This document shows positions 12,801-24,800 of a DNA stretch of 64,000 nt, piece by piece; positions within the stretch are counted from its first letter, which is position 1; each line of letters opens with the position of its first letter. The position numbers and the translations under genes were made by a program. The notes beneath the pieces were generated by a model, which was not told where the DNA came from, ran no database searches, and saw nothing but the letters and a program-made list of their open reading frames with translations. Source of the DNA: Aspidapion aeneum (Eukaryota > Arthropoda > Insecta > Coleoptera > Brentidae); assembly GCA_963576565.1 (NCBI GenBank), contig OY755047.1, positions 25,303,171 to 25,367,170 of the forward strand, read 5' to 3'.

Positions 12801-15800
12801 AACAAATTGATGAATGAATCTGATTGGTCCCAATATTTCGGGAGACGTAGCATTCTCGAGCATTTCCTAAATAAATTGAACAGTCAAAGAATTTTTAAAT
12901 TGTGGAGCAAGAAAACAAAACAAATCCTCATTTGAAATTAGGAATACCACTAATACCAGTTTAAACAAAACCAAAAAATAGTAAACCTAACCTATGTCTG
13001 TATGTGTACATATTTAACCAACTCTTTTTTGCTGATTTTTCCTTAAATAATAAATTTTGAAAAAAGAAAATTGCCTGGAAATTAAAAAAAAAAAGTCCTA
13101 GACTGTACATAGGTACAGGTGGTTGTTTAACGAGGGTAGGTCAATTAAGTCAAAATCTAGGTAGAGTTTGATTCAAACTTGAACATGCCGTGAGCATCAC
13201 CTCAGACGAAGAATACCAATCTCGTTTTCTATTTCTCTCTCTGTCCGATTGACATCAGAGACGTGCCTTGCTAATTTGGAATATTCAACAACGTAAATAA
13301 AAGAGGTCAATAAGCTGACGCTGTAGTTGTGACCCGTGTTCTTTGGCAGAAATACAGAAGGTACGGGCCGGTTCACATGGATATTATTGCATTGGACATA
13401 ATATGCGGCGATGCCGGTGGTCCTTTTTTTTTCACTTTACACTTTATACACCATAAACGGTGCGAGCAAGTAGTCCGTCGTAGTAGGTTTACAGAAAACC
13501 CAAGATATACGTTTTAAAAAGAAGATACCCAGCATCGAAAAAGTGGACTAACCTTTTTTTAAAATCAAGTTTGTAGGGTACCTCACCCTCCACTTTTTTA
13601 AAAACTGGGAAAAACAAAAAATTTTTTCTATAGGAAACATAGCAAAGTTGGTCTTATTGAGAAAACCAAAAACCAAATCGGAATCGGTTCAGTCGTTTTT
13701 GAAATATCAGCATTTTTATGTAAAATTTTGAAGGGTCATATCTCGAGAACTAAAGGAAAAAATTTCTTAAGATAGGGCCATAGAGTCGTAAGGGTCCTAT
13801 CTCTATCATAAAAAACCAAACCTGTGGTCTTAGATGTTACCCAGTTTCCAAATAAGCGCGCAAACGACCTCTATGTTTTGCAAAAACGGATTTTTTTTCA
13901 ATTTCACTTTTTACGTTATATCTCGAAACGGAGGCGTCAAAATGCAACATTGATAATAACCAAATTGGTGAGGCTTACCAAGCTTACTTAAATCAAAAAG
14001 CAAACATTTAAATCGTTCAGTAGTTTTCGCGTTAATGAGGAAAAACCATCAAAATTTGGCGAAAAGTGGTGCTACTTTGAAGGATGATATCTTGTAAAGT
14101 TTTGGCTTGATTAGGAACAAACTGCCTATGCAGACGCGCCGTTATAGTGCCTATATCAACTTATGTCAATTCCTAGGGTCGCCAATAAATTGTGTCGAAA
14201 AAAATCGGCAAAAACCTACAATATGTCAAATTTACTGTTTTCACAAAAAAAAATTCCCTATAGCGGTGAGGGGAAGCTGAAATCTAAAAAATGCAAGAAT
14301 TGATTTTAATTTAATCTGTCGGTGTCTATAAGTGTACCAAATTTCAAAACTCTACGATAAGTTTGAATCTTGAATAAAAGCACTCGCTGGCACCGTTTAT
14401 GTAAGTGACGTCACCAAGATAAAATATAACATTTTAATATTTTAAAAGTGTAACTTATTAAGCTGCTTATATCGATAAAAAAATTTCAAATAAACCTTTT
14501 TATATATCAAACGCCACCCCCCCCCTAGAGCTTCTTAAAAATTAAAAACCTGAAATTACCTTAAATTAAAATATTGAATATCTCGAGAACTGTTTCATAA
14601 GAACTCCTAAGATAGGGCCATAGAGTCGTAAGGGCCCTATCTCTATCAGAAAAATCCACACCTGTGGTATTAGATGTTACCTAGTCTCCAAGTAAGCGCG
14701 CAAACGACCTCTATGTTTTGCAAAAACGGAATTTTTTTCAATTTCAGTTTTTACGTTATATCTCGAAACGGAGGCGTCAAAATGCAAATTTGATAATAAT
14801 CAAATTGGTGTGGCGTACTTAGCCTAACTAAACGCAAAAATTTACATCGGTTCAGTACTTTTCGCGTTAATGAGGAAAAACCATCAAAATTTGGCAAAAA
14901 GTGGTGCCATATGTTGCGAAGCTTTGGCTTGATTAAGAACAAACTGCCTACGCAGACGCGCCGAGATAGTGCCTATCAACGTGTGTCAATTTCCAGGGTC
15001 GCCAATAAATTGCGTGGACAAAAATCGGAAAAAACCTACGACATGTCAAATTTACTGTTTTCACAAATTTTCTCTATAGCGGGGGGGGGGGTGCTCAAAT
15101 CGAAAAAATGCAAAAATTCATTTTAATTTAGTTTGTCGGTGTCTATAAGTGTGCCAAATTTCGCAACTGTACGATAAGTTTGAATCTCGAAGAAAAGGAC
15201 TCGCTCGCACCGTTTATGTAGTGACGTCACCAAGACAAAATATAAAAATTTTAAAATCTTCTTATTTAAAATATATAACTTTTTAATTTTCGAATAATTT
15301 TATTAAAAGTTTTTCTAAAATTGACTACGCCGCTGGAAGTCGATAGCCTAACCAATCAGCGCGACCTGAAGCGGGGGACGGGATCTGTGACGTCAACGGC
15401 TTGTTCATCTTTGAATCGGACTCTACTTCTATTCATTCTAGGTATTCTTACTAAATACCGACTTCCAGTTCTTTATAAACTCTAAACTTTAGTGTAGATA
15501 TTCTCCCTTTTTAAAAATAATAAACTATACATTTTATCAAGAAAAGCACGGAGTTGCAGTATGGTGGGGTCCTACAGATGCCAAAAACTAAATATTGAGT
15601 GGAGATTCGAAATAAGATCAAAATGGCAAATATTTGAAAATTCATATTTTACAAACTGTACAGTTTATAAAGAAAAACACCGAGTTGCATTATTGTGGGG
15701 CCATAAAGATGCTCATTAGGTTGAAATTCAAGAATACCTCATTTAGCGATTTTTAGTATAGGGAAACCCATAAGACTAAAATGGCAAAACTGAAAATTCA

Positions 15801-18800
15801 TATATAAAATAAAAAATAAAATATTTTGCATCATTTGTTTCTTCGTCCGCCTAGACTACAATTTTCCATAAAAATTCAAAACAAATTATAACACCTAGTT
15901 TGAATAAAAACTTTATTCAATGTTATTTGAAGATGTATATTTTTTATTTTTAATTCTATTTGTTTTTAATAGGTTTTGAACTTAAATTTATGTATGACAT
16001 ATAAAAATCCAATATAAAACTTAAAAAAAAGTTTAATAAATAATCTATTTGCGTTTAATATATAACCTACCACAAACAAATAAAGATTTTTTTAAATAAA
16101 TAAAATATCTATTTCTGTTTTATCTATTTTTCTTAAATGGTTTTTCTATTTATTCCCGTAATTTATTATCAAATATTTCAGGTGGATCGAAATTTTTGTC
16201 ATAAATGTATACTTTATTTGTCTTCTATTTTATACAGATGTTTTATTTGGTTTAATTTTTTTTAAATTATTTTAAATTTTTCTCTCAGTGTACCTAATTT
16301 AACTTACATAACCTTTGTTAAAGAGCTTGGTGGCGATGATTTCATTACTCTCATACATATCTTTCCCAGGTCCAAAAGCGATACACAACTCGTTCTTTCC
16401 GTTGCACGTACTTGTCACTGTATCACAAGGCTCACCTTTAATAAAAATGGTAATGTTATTAACCTTCAACTTCGAACCTTTAAAAAATAAGTTTTTACCA
16501 TAATTAAAATTGTCTTTAGTCCACTATGAGTCCATTGTAGTTCGCTAATAATGTCCGCCTTACACTTTTTAAACAGGGTGTCAATTTAAAAACTTTCCAC
16601 TTTCTCGAGAATAAAAAAAGGATAAAAATGCTTATTCCTTATTTTTCATTTAATTTTTAAATTTTTTTATTTTATTTTTTTATCGCTCTATGTTAAATTT
16701 GAAATTTCGGTCGCGAATATCTCAAAAACGAATCAATGGTTTTTTGAAATTTTAACACTGTTGTAGAGAGATTCAAGAGACCTTCAAAATAAGGCATCCC
16801 TTGACCCAGTTTCCCTAATCAATTTCTAAGAGTGATATTTACCCCTCTTAGTGGGTGCGTTCTACAAAAATTCCGAGGAAGGGTCTCCCTGATACATTAA
16901 ATCGACAGTTTTCGAAAAATCTTGCGTAGAAAGTTTTTAAGTTGTCACCTGGTATATGTCATTGCTCGTAAAGCGGCCTTTACACGATCAGTATTACTGA
17001 TAGTATTTTTATTTATGTCTTTGTTTATAACTTTCGAAAGACAAAGACATATATCAAAATACTGTGAATAATACTGATCGTGTGAGGGTCGCTTAACCTT
17101 TAAAAGAGAGTCACTTAAGTCTGGAAATGTTTTCCTTTTCATCATGTTCCAGAAAACAACGAATAAACAAACCCTACACCATTTTGAGAACATTCGTCTT
17201 AAATATATCAGTACTTCTAATGCGTATTAAAACCAATAATGGGAAATTAATGCTACAAGCGTTCCGCCATATTGGATTTAAATGAACCCAGACGTATGGC
17301 TTGGATTAAAAAGCAGGCGCTTTTAGTAAAATTTGACACGAACTGCTTTTAAATTTCGTTGACAATTTGTCAATGAGATATTTGACGATGTTTAAAATCG
17401 GGGTTAAATTTTATTATAATTTAAATTTAAGAAAATTCTTTGGCTTTTGGAACATTCAGAAGACAAAGTCATTATCTTGAGTTGATGTAGCTGCTTATTT
17501 GTTATTTTTTTAAACAAATTAAATGGTTTTTATCCTAAGCTAACTGATAATGGGTGTTTTTAAGCTTTAAAAAGAGATGGCGCATTATTAGTAGCCTGAA
17601 TTTATCCAAGCCATACGTTTGGCTTCATATGAAATCCAACATGTCAGCACGCTTGTAGCAGTTATTTTTTGGGTTTCTTTCCCAGTACTGATATATTTGA
17701 GAGCCGGTAAAGACAATTTTTTCTATCAAAAAGTAGTTTTTAACAAAACATTAAGTCAGTGAAAGAAGAATTTAAATATTAAAATTCTTTAATTTACCTG
17801 TGTCAATACATTTTGGCCCAGCTGTGTTAGGAGACACATCTCCCAAATTGGTTGAAGCAAACGCACCAACAAATTTGCCCTAAAAAAATAATAAATAACA
17901 TCTCAGAAGCGGGTATACGAGGGTTATCTTTTAATTTTTGCATATACAGCTGGAATAAAACAGTACATAACTTTCTCTACGCAAATTAATGCACTTTTCC
18001 ATGCACCCAAATCAGTTGTCAAAGCTGTAAGTCCACTCGTTTGTTGGTACTGTCAAAATTAAATTATTAAGGCGTCGAAAATCTTTGACCATGCAGTCCA
18101 TTCTTGATTTCAGGTAAAAAAGAGGGACTGTATGGAGGATGGTCCAACAATTCAACGTTTTGTTGGGTTAAAAATTCAATGGTTTTTTTGAGCATTCAGT
18201 CTCTTGGTGGAGGATGATTCGTCATTCGGGGTTCGTTTTTCGAAGCTCAGCGGTGACTTTCGGAGAACAAATGGTGATGTACCAATCGGCAGTAACAGTC
18301 CTTTGATCTTCCAGAGGAATTGTACTGTATGGAGGATGGTCCAACAATATAACGTTTTGTTGGGTTAAAAATTCAATGGTTTTTTTGAGCATTCATTCTC
18401 TTGGTGGAGGATGATTCGTCATTCGGGGTTCGTTTTTCGAAGCTCAGCGATGACTTTCGGAGAACAAATGGTGATGTACCAATCGGCAGTAACAGTCCTT
18501 TGATCTTCCAGAGGAATTGTTGCTACATGCCCATTTAAGACAAATGTCGCGACCATATTTTTGAATTCACTTCGAGAACGGATGAGTTTTGTTGGGTTTT
18601 CTTCACCTTGGAACACCCAGACAAACGACGGATGTTTATTTTCGGGTTCATATGAGTAAATCCACGATTCATCCCCACTGACAATGCTGTACACGTTTTT
18701 CAAGTTTCCAGTCTCAAGGCGGTCTAGAGTTTTTCGACACCAATTGACCCTAGCTTCTTTCTGTTCTTCGGTTTAGAGGTGGGCTAACCTGCGATTTTAG

Positions 18801-21800
18801 TGGAGCAGTAACAAGACGTGACTGCTCCAGTCGCGTCACAGTGACAAATACCAGTGATTTTTTGGAGCAGTTTAACCGTAAATGCTAAACCTATAGCAAA
18901 ATCGCAATCTAAAAAGATGTTACCTACGCTGTGCCGTGCTGCCTCTTTGACGCGACGCGACAGCTGGAGCGGGCCGGAAAAAAGTCATTGTTTGGGGTAC
19001 TCGACTTTGTGCTGCGACGGACGCCGCGCCGATGTTGTCGCGGGGGTTCGATTGGGGCGCTCAGTGCCAGACTGTGACAAAATGTCACTGCTATTTCGTT
19101 CGAACTGGAGCAGATCGTGACTGCGACAGACGCGAGTCACAGTGACAAAGTCACAGTTCGCGAAATCGCAACCCACCCCTACTTCGGTTAACTGATGCGG
19201 TGTCTAGCGGGAAACTAATTTTCTTACACCTAATCCTTTATGGAAAATTTTATGAATTAAGATCTTTGAAATTCCCAATGAAGCCTCAATCTCGCGATAT
19301 GTCAAATGTCGATATTTCGTGATCAGTATGCGCACAGCATCGATGTTTTCTTGGTTGACTGCTGTTTTTGGTGCATCTGGCCTTTGGTCGTCGCTAAGGC
19401 TAATCCGTCCACGCTTCAATTCTCATACCAACATGAAACTATCAACTAATGTGGTGCTTTATTACCGAAATCAGAAACCAGCTCGGCAAAGCATTCTTGT
19501 TGAGATAATTTCCTTCGAAAGTTGTAAAAAATTAAAGCCCGAAAATGTTCTCAGTATAATTCCATTTTTCGACAGATTTGTCAACTTAAACAATTCACTA
19601 TAGCTATTAAACTATATGTATCGCACTGAAATTTTGAACATGGGTTAGGTAAAGATTGAGGTTAAGTTTTAGTAACGACATTCGATCAGTGTCGCCCTCT
19701 ATGTTCCTTTATGCAAAATATAAAAGACAGCCCTCGTAGTCAAAACCTTAGACCTTATTAGATTATTAAAAACTTCCAGAAACGACATGACTGAAAATGG
19801 TCTTGTAAAACTCTTAACTATGATTTACTACTAAATCTGTAAACATACACTAATTTATAAGATCTAGACTTACATGTCCCGGCAACTCTCCGGGGTTCAT
19901 TTTCTCTTCCAGTAACATGGAGGCATATCCGACGTTGTCAGATGACACTAGACAATTGGTGTTGTTCAAGGACGTTGCATGTACAGCATACCAGTTAATT
20001 GCTCCCATCGGCTTATTATCAACACTGTCGAATTTGATTTGGACGATTGTTTTGTCGGTGTCGTAGGGGTATCTAAGTATCACAAATAAATTAATAACAG
20101 TGGATAACCAGTATATTTTATTTTCCTTGCGACATGTCTAGTTCTTTTTTTTAGTCTGTGGTTAACTGGGTAAACTTTTTTAGCTTAAATATTTACAAGC
20201 CGGCAGCAACGCGCGGGACAAGATTTTAATTTCACTTGTTTTTCAGGGGTGTATGGGTGGCTGTTCTCGCGCGAGGTTGGGAGGAATGTTTGTTTTAGTT
20301 GACGTCGGCCATATTCATCGTACCAAACCGTTCGTTGCACTTTCTACGTGTTGCCGGTTCTATCCTTAGTGAAGACGTGTGAGTTTATTTTGATTTGGGG
20401 TATGTCAGGGTCAGTAGTTAAAAGCCTTGCGCGGTCGCGTGTTCATTTGTTGGTTCTTGTTTTTGTTTTATTTTAAAAATGAACCATGCAAATTTAAATA
20501 CGTTGACATATAAATTTCGATTACAAATAAAATCTTTAGGGCCACATAGACCCGACCTAAAAATCCTAAAAATTAACCAAAATTTTAGTGCAAGTAATAA
20601 AAAATTATACGATGCTGAAAACTGGTTGTGCGGTTGTGAAAAACGAAATGCTTTTTTTGCTTTATTTGTCTTTAAACCCACAAAATGATCCTGCGTGAGT
20701 GGCAAAGGGAATGTGTAATATCAAGCACTTTAGTGAAAAGTTAAAGATACAAAGTAAGTGCTACTTATTTAAATAACCACATAGAATTTTCTATGCTAGG
20801 CAAGACTGATATTAGGTGCCAATTGAATAGTGCCTATAAAGGCAAAACATTACCGAACATAACGAAAATGTGACTGTTTAAAATTCTGTGGTATTTTTGA
20901 GGTTGCTCTATAGGGATATGATTAGTCTAAAACTGGTGCTTATCCGAGCACGTAGCGCATGTAAAAGATGTGTGAATAGACTTTATCTATAAACAAATAA
21001 ACTAAAAACTACACCCAGTAGCTGCTTGTTTGTCAAATGCTCAAATAAAATTGTTTAGGTAAGTTTTTTTGTCTCCTTTTCCATGCAATATAAATTTCTG
21101 CCCCCCCCCCCCCCAAATTTATAACGTGACCAGCCGCCACTGATAACAACTACAACTAGTAATAGGAAAGTATGGATACCAAACGTGGAAACTAAATCAG
21201 AAGGATTTATAAAATCTATTGACCATTTTCCATGTTACCTTCAAAAGTATTTTATTTAAGGAAACAAAATAATTAATACTTACTGTTTTCTTTCCTCTTC
21301 AGGATTTTGCAAGTAAGAGGCCGGACTTCTGTTAATGTTGGCATCAACAATTGTCCCGGTTGACAAGTAAATGTATCCTGGCTGAACACTTTCATGCGCC
21401 ATTTTCACGGCCTGAAAATATTTTTAATTAATGTCGAATTGAGTGTAGTAGTAGTAACTTGGAGGGTCATGCTAATAATTTTTACTCACAATATCGTTCA
21501 TCTCAGTAAAATGCTTGGACATTGTTCTGTTTGTAATCGAAATAACCCCTTGAATAGTTTAGTAAGTGGCTTGCTACCCAAGTAGAATTTATTAGTAGTC
21601 GAAGTTTTGAAAACCATTAGTTGTGTGAATAGTTTTAAACGGCTGTTTGATCAACTATGACCCACATCGACAAAATTACGATTTCTTAACTAACAGTTGC
21701 GTAAATTAACTTTAGTAGGGTAAAGGTAATTTATAGCAACTGTTGACGACCGTTCCATTTAAACCAAATATTTGGGGTATATTTTTAGTTGTATTAACGA

Positions 21801-24800
21801 CTTTACAAAACGTTTTTCACACCCAAAATGCGTACTACATTTTCTAGTTCAAAACTCAACGTTTTCTGGTCGTTGTGTCCAACAAGTATCGATCCGCGTA
21901 GAGGTCGCGTCGGCATAGGTTTATCAAAGCATTATAAAATCATGTTTAATTTCTGGTAAATTAGTTAAAAATCAATATTTGACGTTTGCCTGAGAGTCCG
22001 AACCTGAAAACCAAATCGTCCACCAAATTGGTTCCAAACAGGGTCACGCTTGACTCAAAGTCAACGTTTAAGCGCAACGTTGGCTCGCGATGTATGTCGT
22101 ACAGCCAACGACTTAATGCTACTTGAGTATGGTGCTCCCAATTAAAGTTGTTTATTAAAATGAAACGCGAGCCATAATTTTTGTAATTTAAAAAAAGTAA
22201 AACGTTGCGTGAATAGTTTTAAATTGTTGTTTGATCGACTATGACCCAATGACAAAATTACAACTTCTTAACTTACAAAAAAACTGTTTGGTTTTCACTA
22301 TCTCCAACACGGATACGAATGATCCTCGTCTGGAACACTTCCTGACAATCAGGACAAGTAATGCATGCCAATCCACGACCGGTTTCGGTCTTTTGGGCCA
22401 TCCTCAGGTGAATGTAGGCGATGGCTCCGTGTACAGCATAAGTTGTGTGAAACCAACAGAAACAACTACTCGTCGAATGATCCCCGTCTGGAACACGTCC
22501 TGACAATCAGGAACAACTTGTTCCTGATGGTCAGGACGTGTTCCAGACGGGAATCATTCGTATACTTGTGATCGACGTTGGAGATAGTGAAAACCTAACA
22601 GTTTTCACAAGTTCCCAACGAAAGCATCAAACAATCAGTATAATAATTATTTTCCCTTGGAGTAGTGGTTTCTGTTGGTTCTTAACTAACAGTTGCGTAA
22701 ATAACGTTTAGTAAGATAACGGTAATTAACACAACTGTTCGCGACTCTTCCATTTAAACCAAATATTTGAGGTATATTTTTAGTTGGGTTAACGACTTTA
22801 CCAAACGTTTTTCAGACCCAAAATGTGTACTACATTTTCTAATTCAAAAGTCAAGGTTTTCTGGCCGTTGCGCCGATTTATTATAGACCCGCGCAGAAGG
22901 CGCGGCGGCATGGATTCATCAAAACATTATAAAATATTGTTTAATTTCTGGTAAATTAATTAAAAATCAATATTTAACGTTTGCCACAGAGTCCGATCCC
23001 GATCAAAAGTCGTCTACCAAATTGGTTCTAAACAGGGTCGCGTTGAGTCAAAGTCAACGTTTAAGCGCAACGTTAGTCAACGACTTAATGCTATAGTCCT
23101 TGCCATAGGCAGTTACACTTTTGTGACATTTCCAACCTCTTTGTTTATCATGTGCATAATGACAGTAACAAGAACAATTCTGAAAAACTGTTTTTATCTG
23201 AGTGTTTTTTCAAAGTATCTTTTTATTTAAGTCAATGACAGTTTTGCCTTTAATTTTAGACCAACATGTCATATTTAATTTTTCAAATATTTCTGGTTAG
23301 GAAATATGTTTATATCATGTCAAAGTCACAAAAGTGTAACTGCGTATGGCAAGGACTATACTTGGGTATGGAGCTCCAAATTAATTAAAAGTGTCTGGTA
23401 AACTGAAACTCGAGCCGTTTTATTTATAATTTAAAAATAAGTAAAACGCTGGGTGACCCACATCGACAAAATTACGATTTATTAACTAACAGTTGCGTAA
23501 ATTACTTTTATATAGGATAAAGATCATTTACGCAACTGTTCGCGACCGTTTCATTTAAACCAAATATTTGAGGTATATTTTCAGTTGTGTTAACGACTTT
23601 ACAAAACGTTTTTCATGCTCAGACTGTGTACTGCATTTTGTTCAAAACTCAACATGTCAATAAAAAACAATAAAATCTTGTCTAATTTATGGTAAACTAA
23701 TTAAAAATCAATATTTGACGTTTGCCAGAGAGTCCGAACCCAACCAAAAAATCGTCAACCAAATTGGTTCCAAACACAAGGTCGCATTTGACTCAAAATC
23801 AACGATTAGGCTCAACGTTGGCACGCGATGTGCGACGTTTAGCCAACGACTTAATGGGGCTTGAGTATGGAGCTCAAAATTAATTAAAGTTTGGCAAAAT
23901 GAAACTCGTGCCGTTATTTTTATAATTTAAAAAGAAGTAAAACGTTGGGTACTTACGTCAACGATACCTGCGACGTAGGCATCAATGGTTTCTTCACAGG
24001 CACCAAAGATTGAAATGTCAAACAACACATCACTCATAAATCCTCCGGGTCCGTTATGCGAGTGGGTGCCACTGAGAATGAAGTTTTTGTGATGATACGT
24101 GCTGCTGTAAAGTGTTTGCAGTTTTTCGATTACCTAAAATAAACATTTATCAAAATTATAATTTAAAACCTATACCTACGACGCCTTTTTTTTCAAAAAT
24201 GAAACCAGTAGAGGAACAAATTATTAAAATGAAAAAAAAATCCAAACAGCTGAAATCAAGAGAAGAGTAAGATTGGCCTGGGCAGCATTCGGTAAATTAA
24301 GTTGCATATTAAAAAATAAAAAATATCCTCAGGACCTCAAAATGAAAGTGTATAACCAATGTACTGTACTGTACTGTACTTACCTATGGATCCCAGACCT
24401 GGACAGTTACAAATCAAATATGGATAAGGTAACAAAACCCCAAAGATCAATGGAATAACAAATGTTACATGTAAAGCTAACAGATAGAAAAAGCAAAAAA
24501 TGGATATGAAATAAAACAAAAGTCAGAGGAGAAATTGCATAATAAAAATGGAAATTTACCGGTCATAATATCACACAGAAAGACGATCGGTGGAACAAAT
24601 GTATTGTAAACTGGAGACCTACGGAAAATAAAAGAAGTAGGGGAAGACCCCAAATGAGATGGGTGGACGATTTGAAGAAACACGCGGGAACTTAATGGAT
24701 GAACACGAAAGACAGAGAAGAGTGGAAGATATTGTGGAGGCCTATGTCCAAAGATAGATTGAAGAAGGCAAAATAGACAGATATATAGAATTATTCTCAT

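Larger units (their letters stand above)
17918..19736 (-). mobile_element. Mariner element with nested insertion and duplication
   Basis: The inverted ends CGAGGGTTATCTTTTA (17918) and TAAAAGACAGCCCTCG (to 19736) are flanked by TA on both sides. Removing the nested hAT-type insertion (408 bp plus its 8-bp duplication) and one copy of a 197-bp duplication leaves about 1.2 kb, the expected mariner length. The transposase reads on the minus strand and is broken. Confidence 0.88.
21597..23950. repeat. Threefold tandem repeat, unit about 0.5-0.6 kb
   Basis: Three units begin near 21650, 22205 and 23450. Each has ACAAAATTAC, then TTAACTAACAGTTGCGTAAAT, CCATTTAAACCAAATATTTG, ACGACTTTACNAAACGTTTT, AAAAATCAATATTTGACGTT, and ends ATAATTTAAAAANAAGTAAAACG. 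The middle unit is split by two insertions (22274-22678 and 23094-23358). Non-coding; in ceramidase intron 3. Confidence 0.85.

Noticed and set aside
18854..19176. GC-rich ORFs on both strands
   Set aside because: They lie wholly inside the nested hAT-type element; composition, not coding, keeps them open.
20418..20705. 95-codon minus-strand ORF
   Set aside because: It is antisense to the hAT TTF-finger fragment, and the plus-strand reading has the family motifs.
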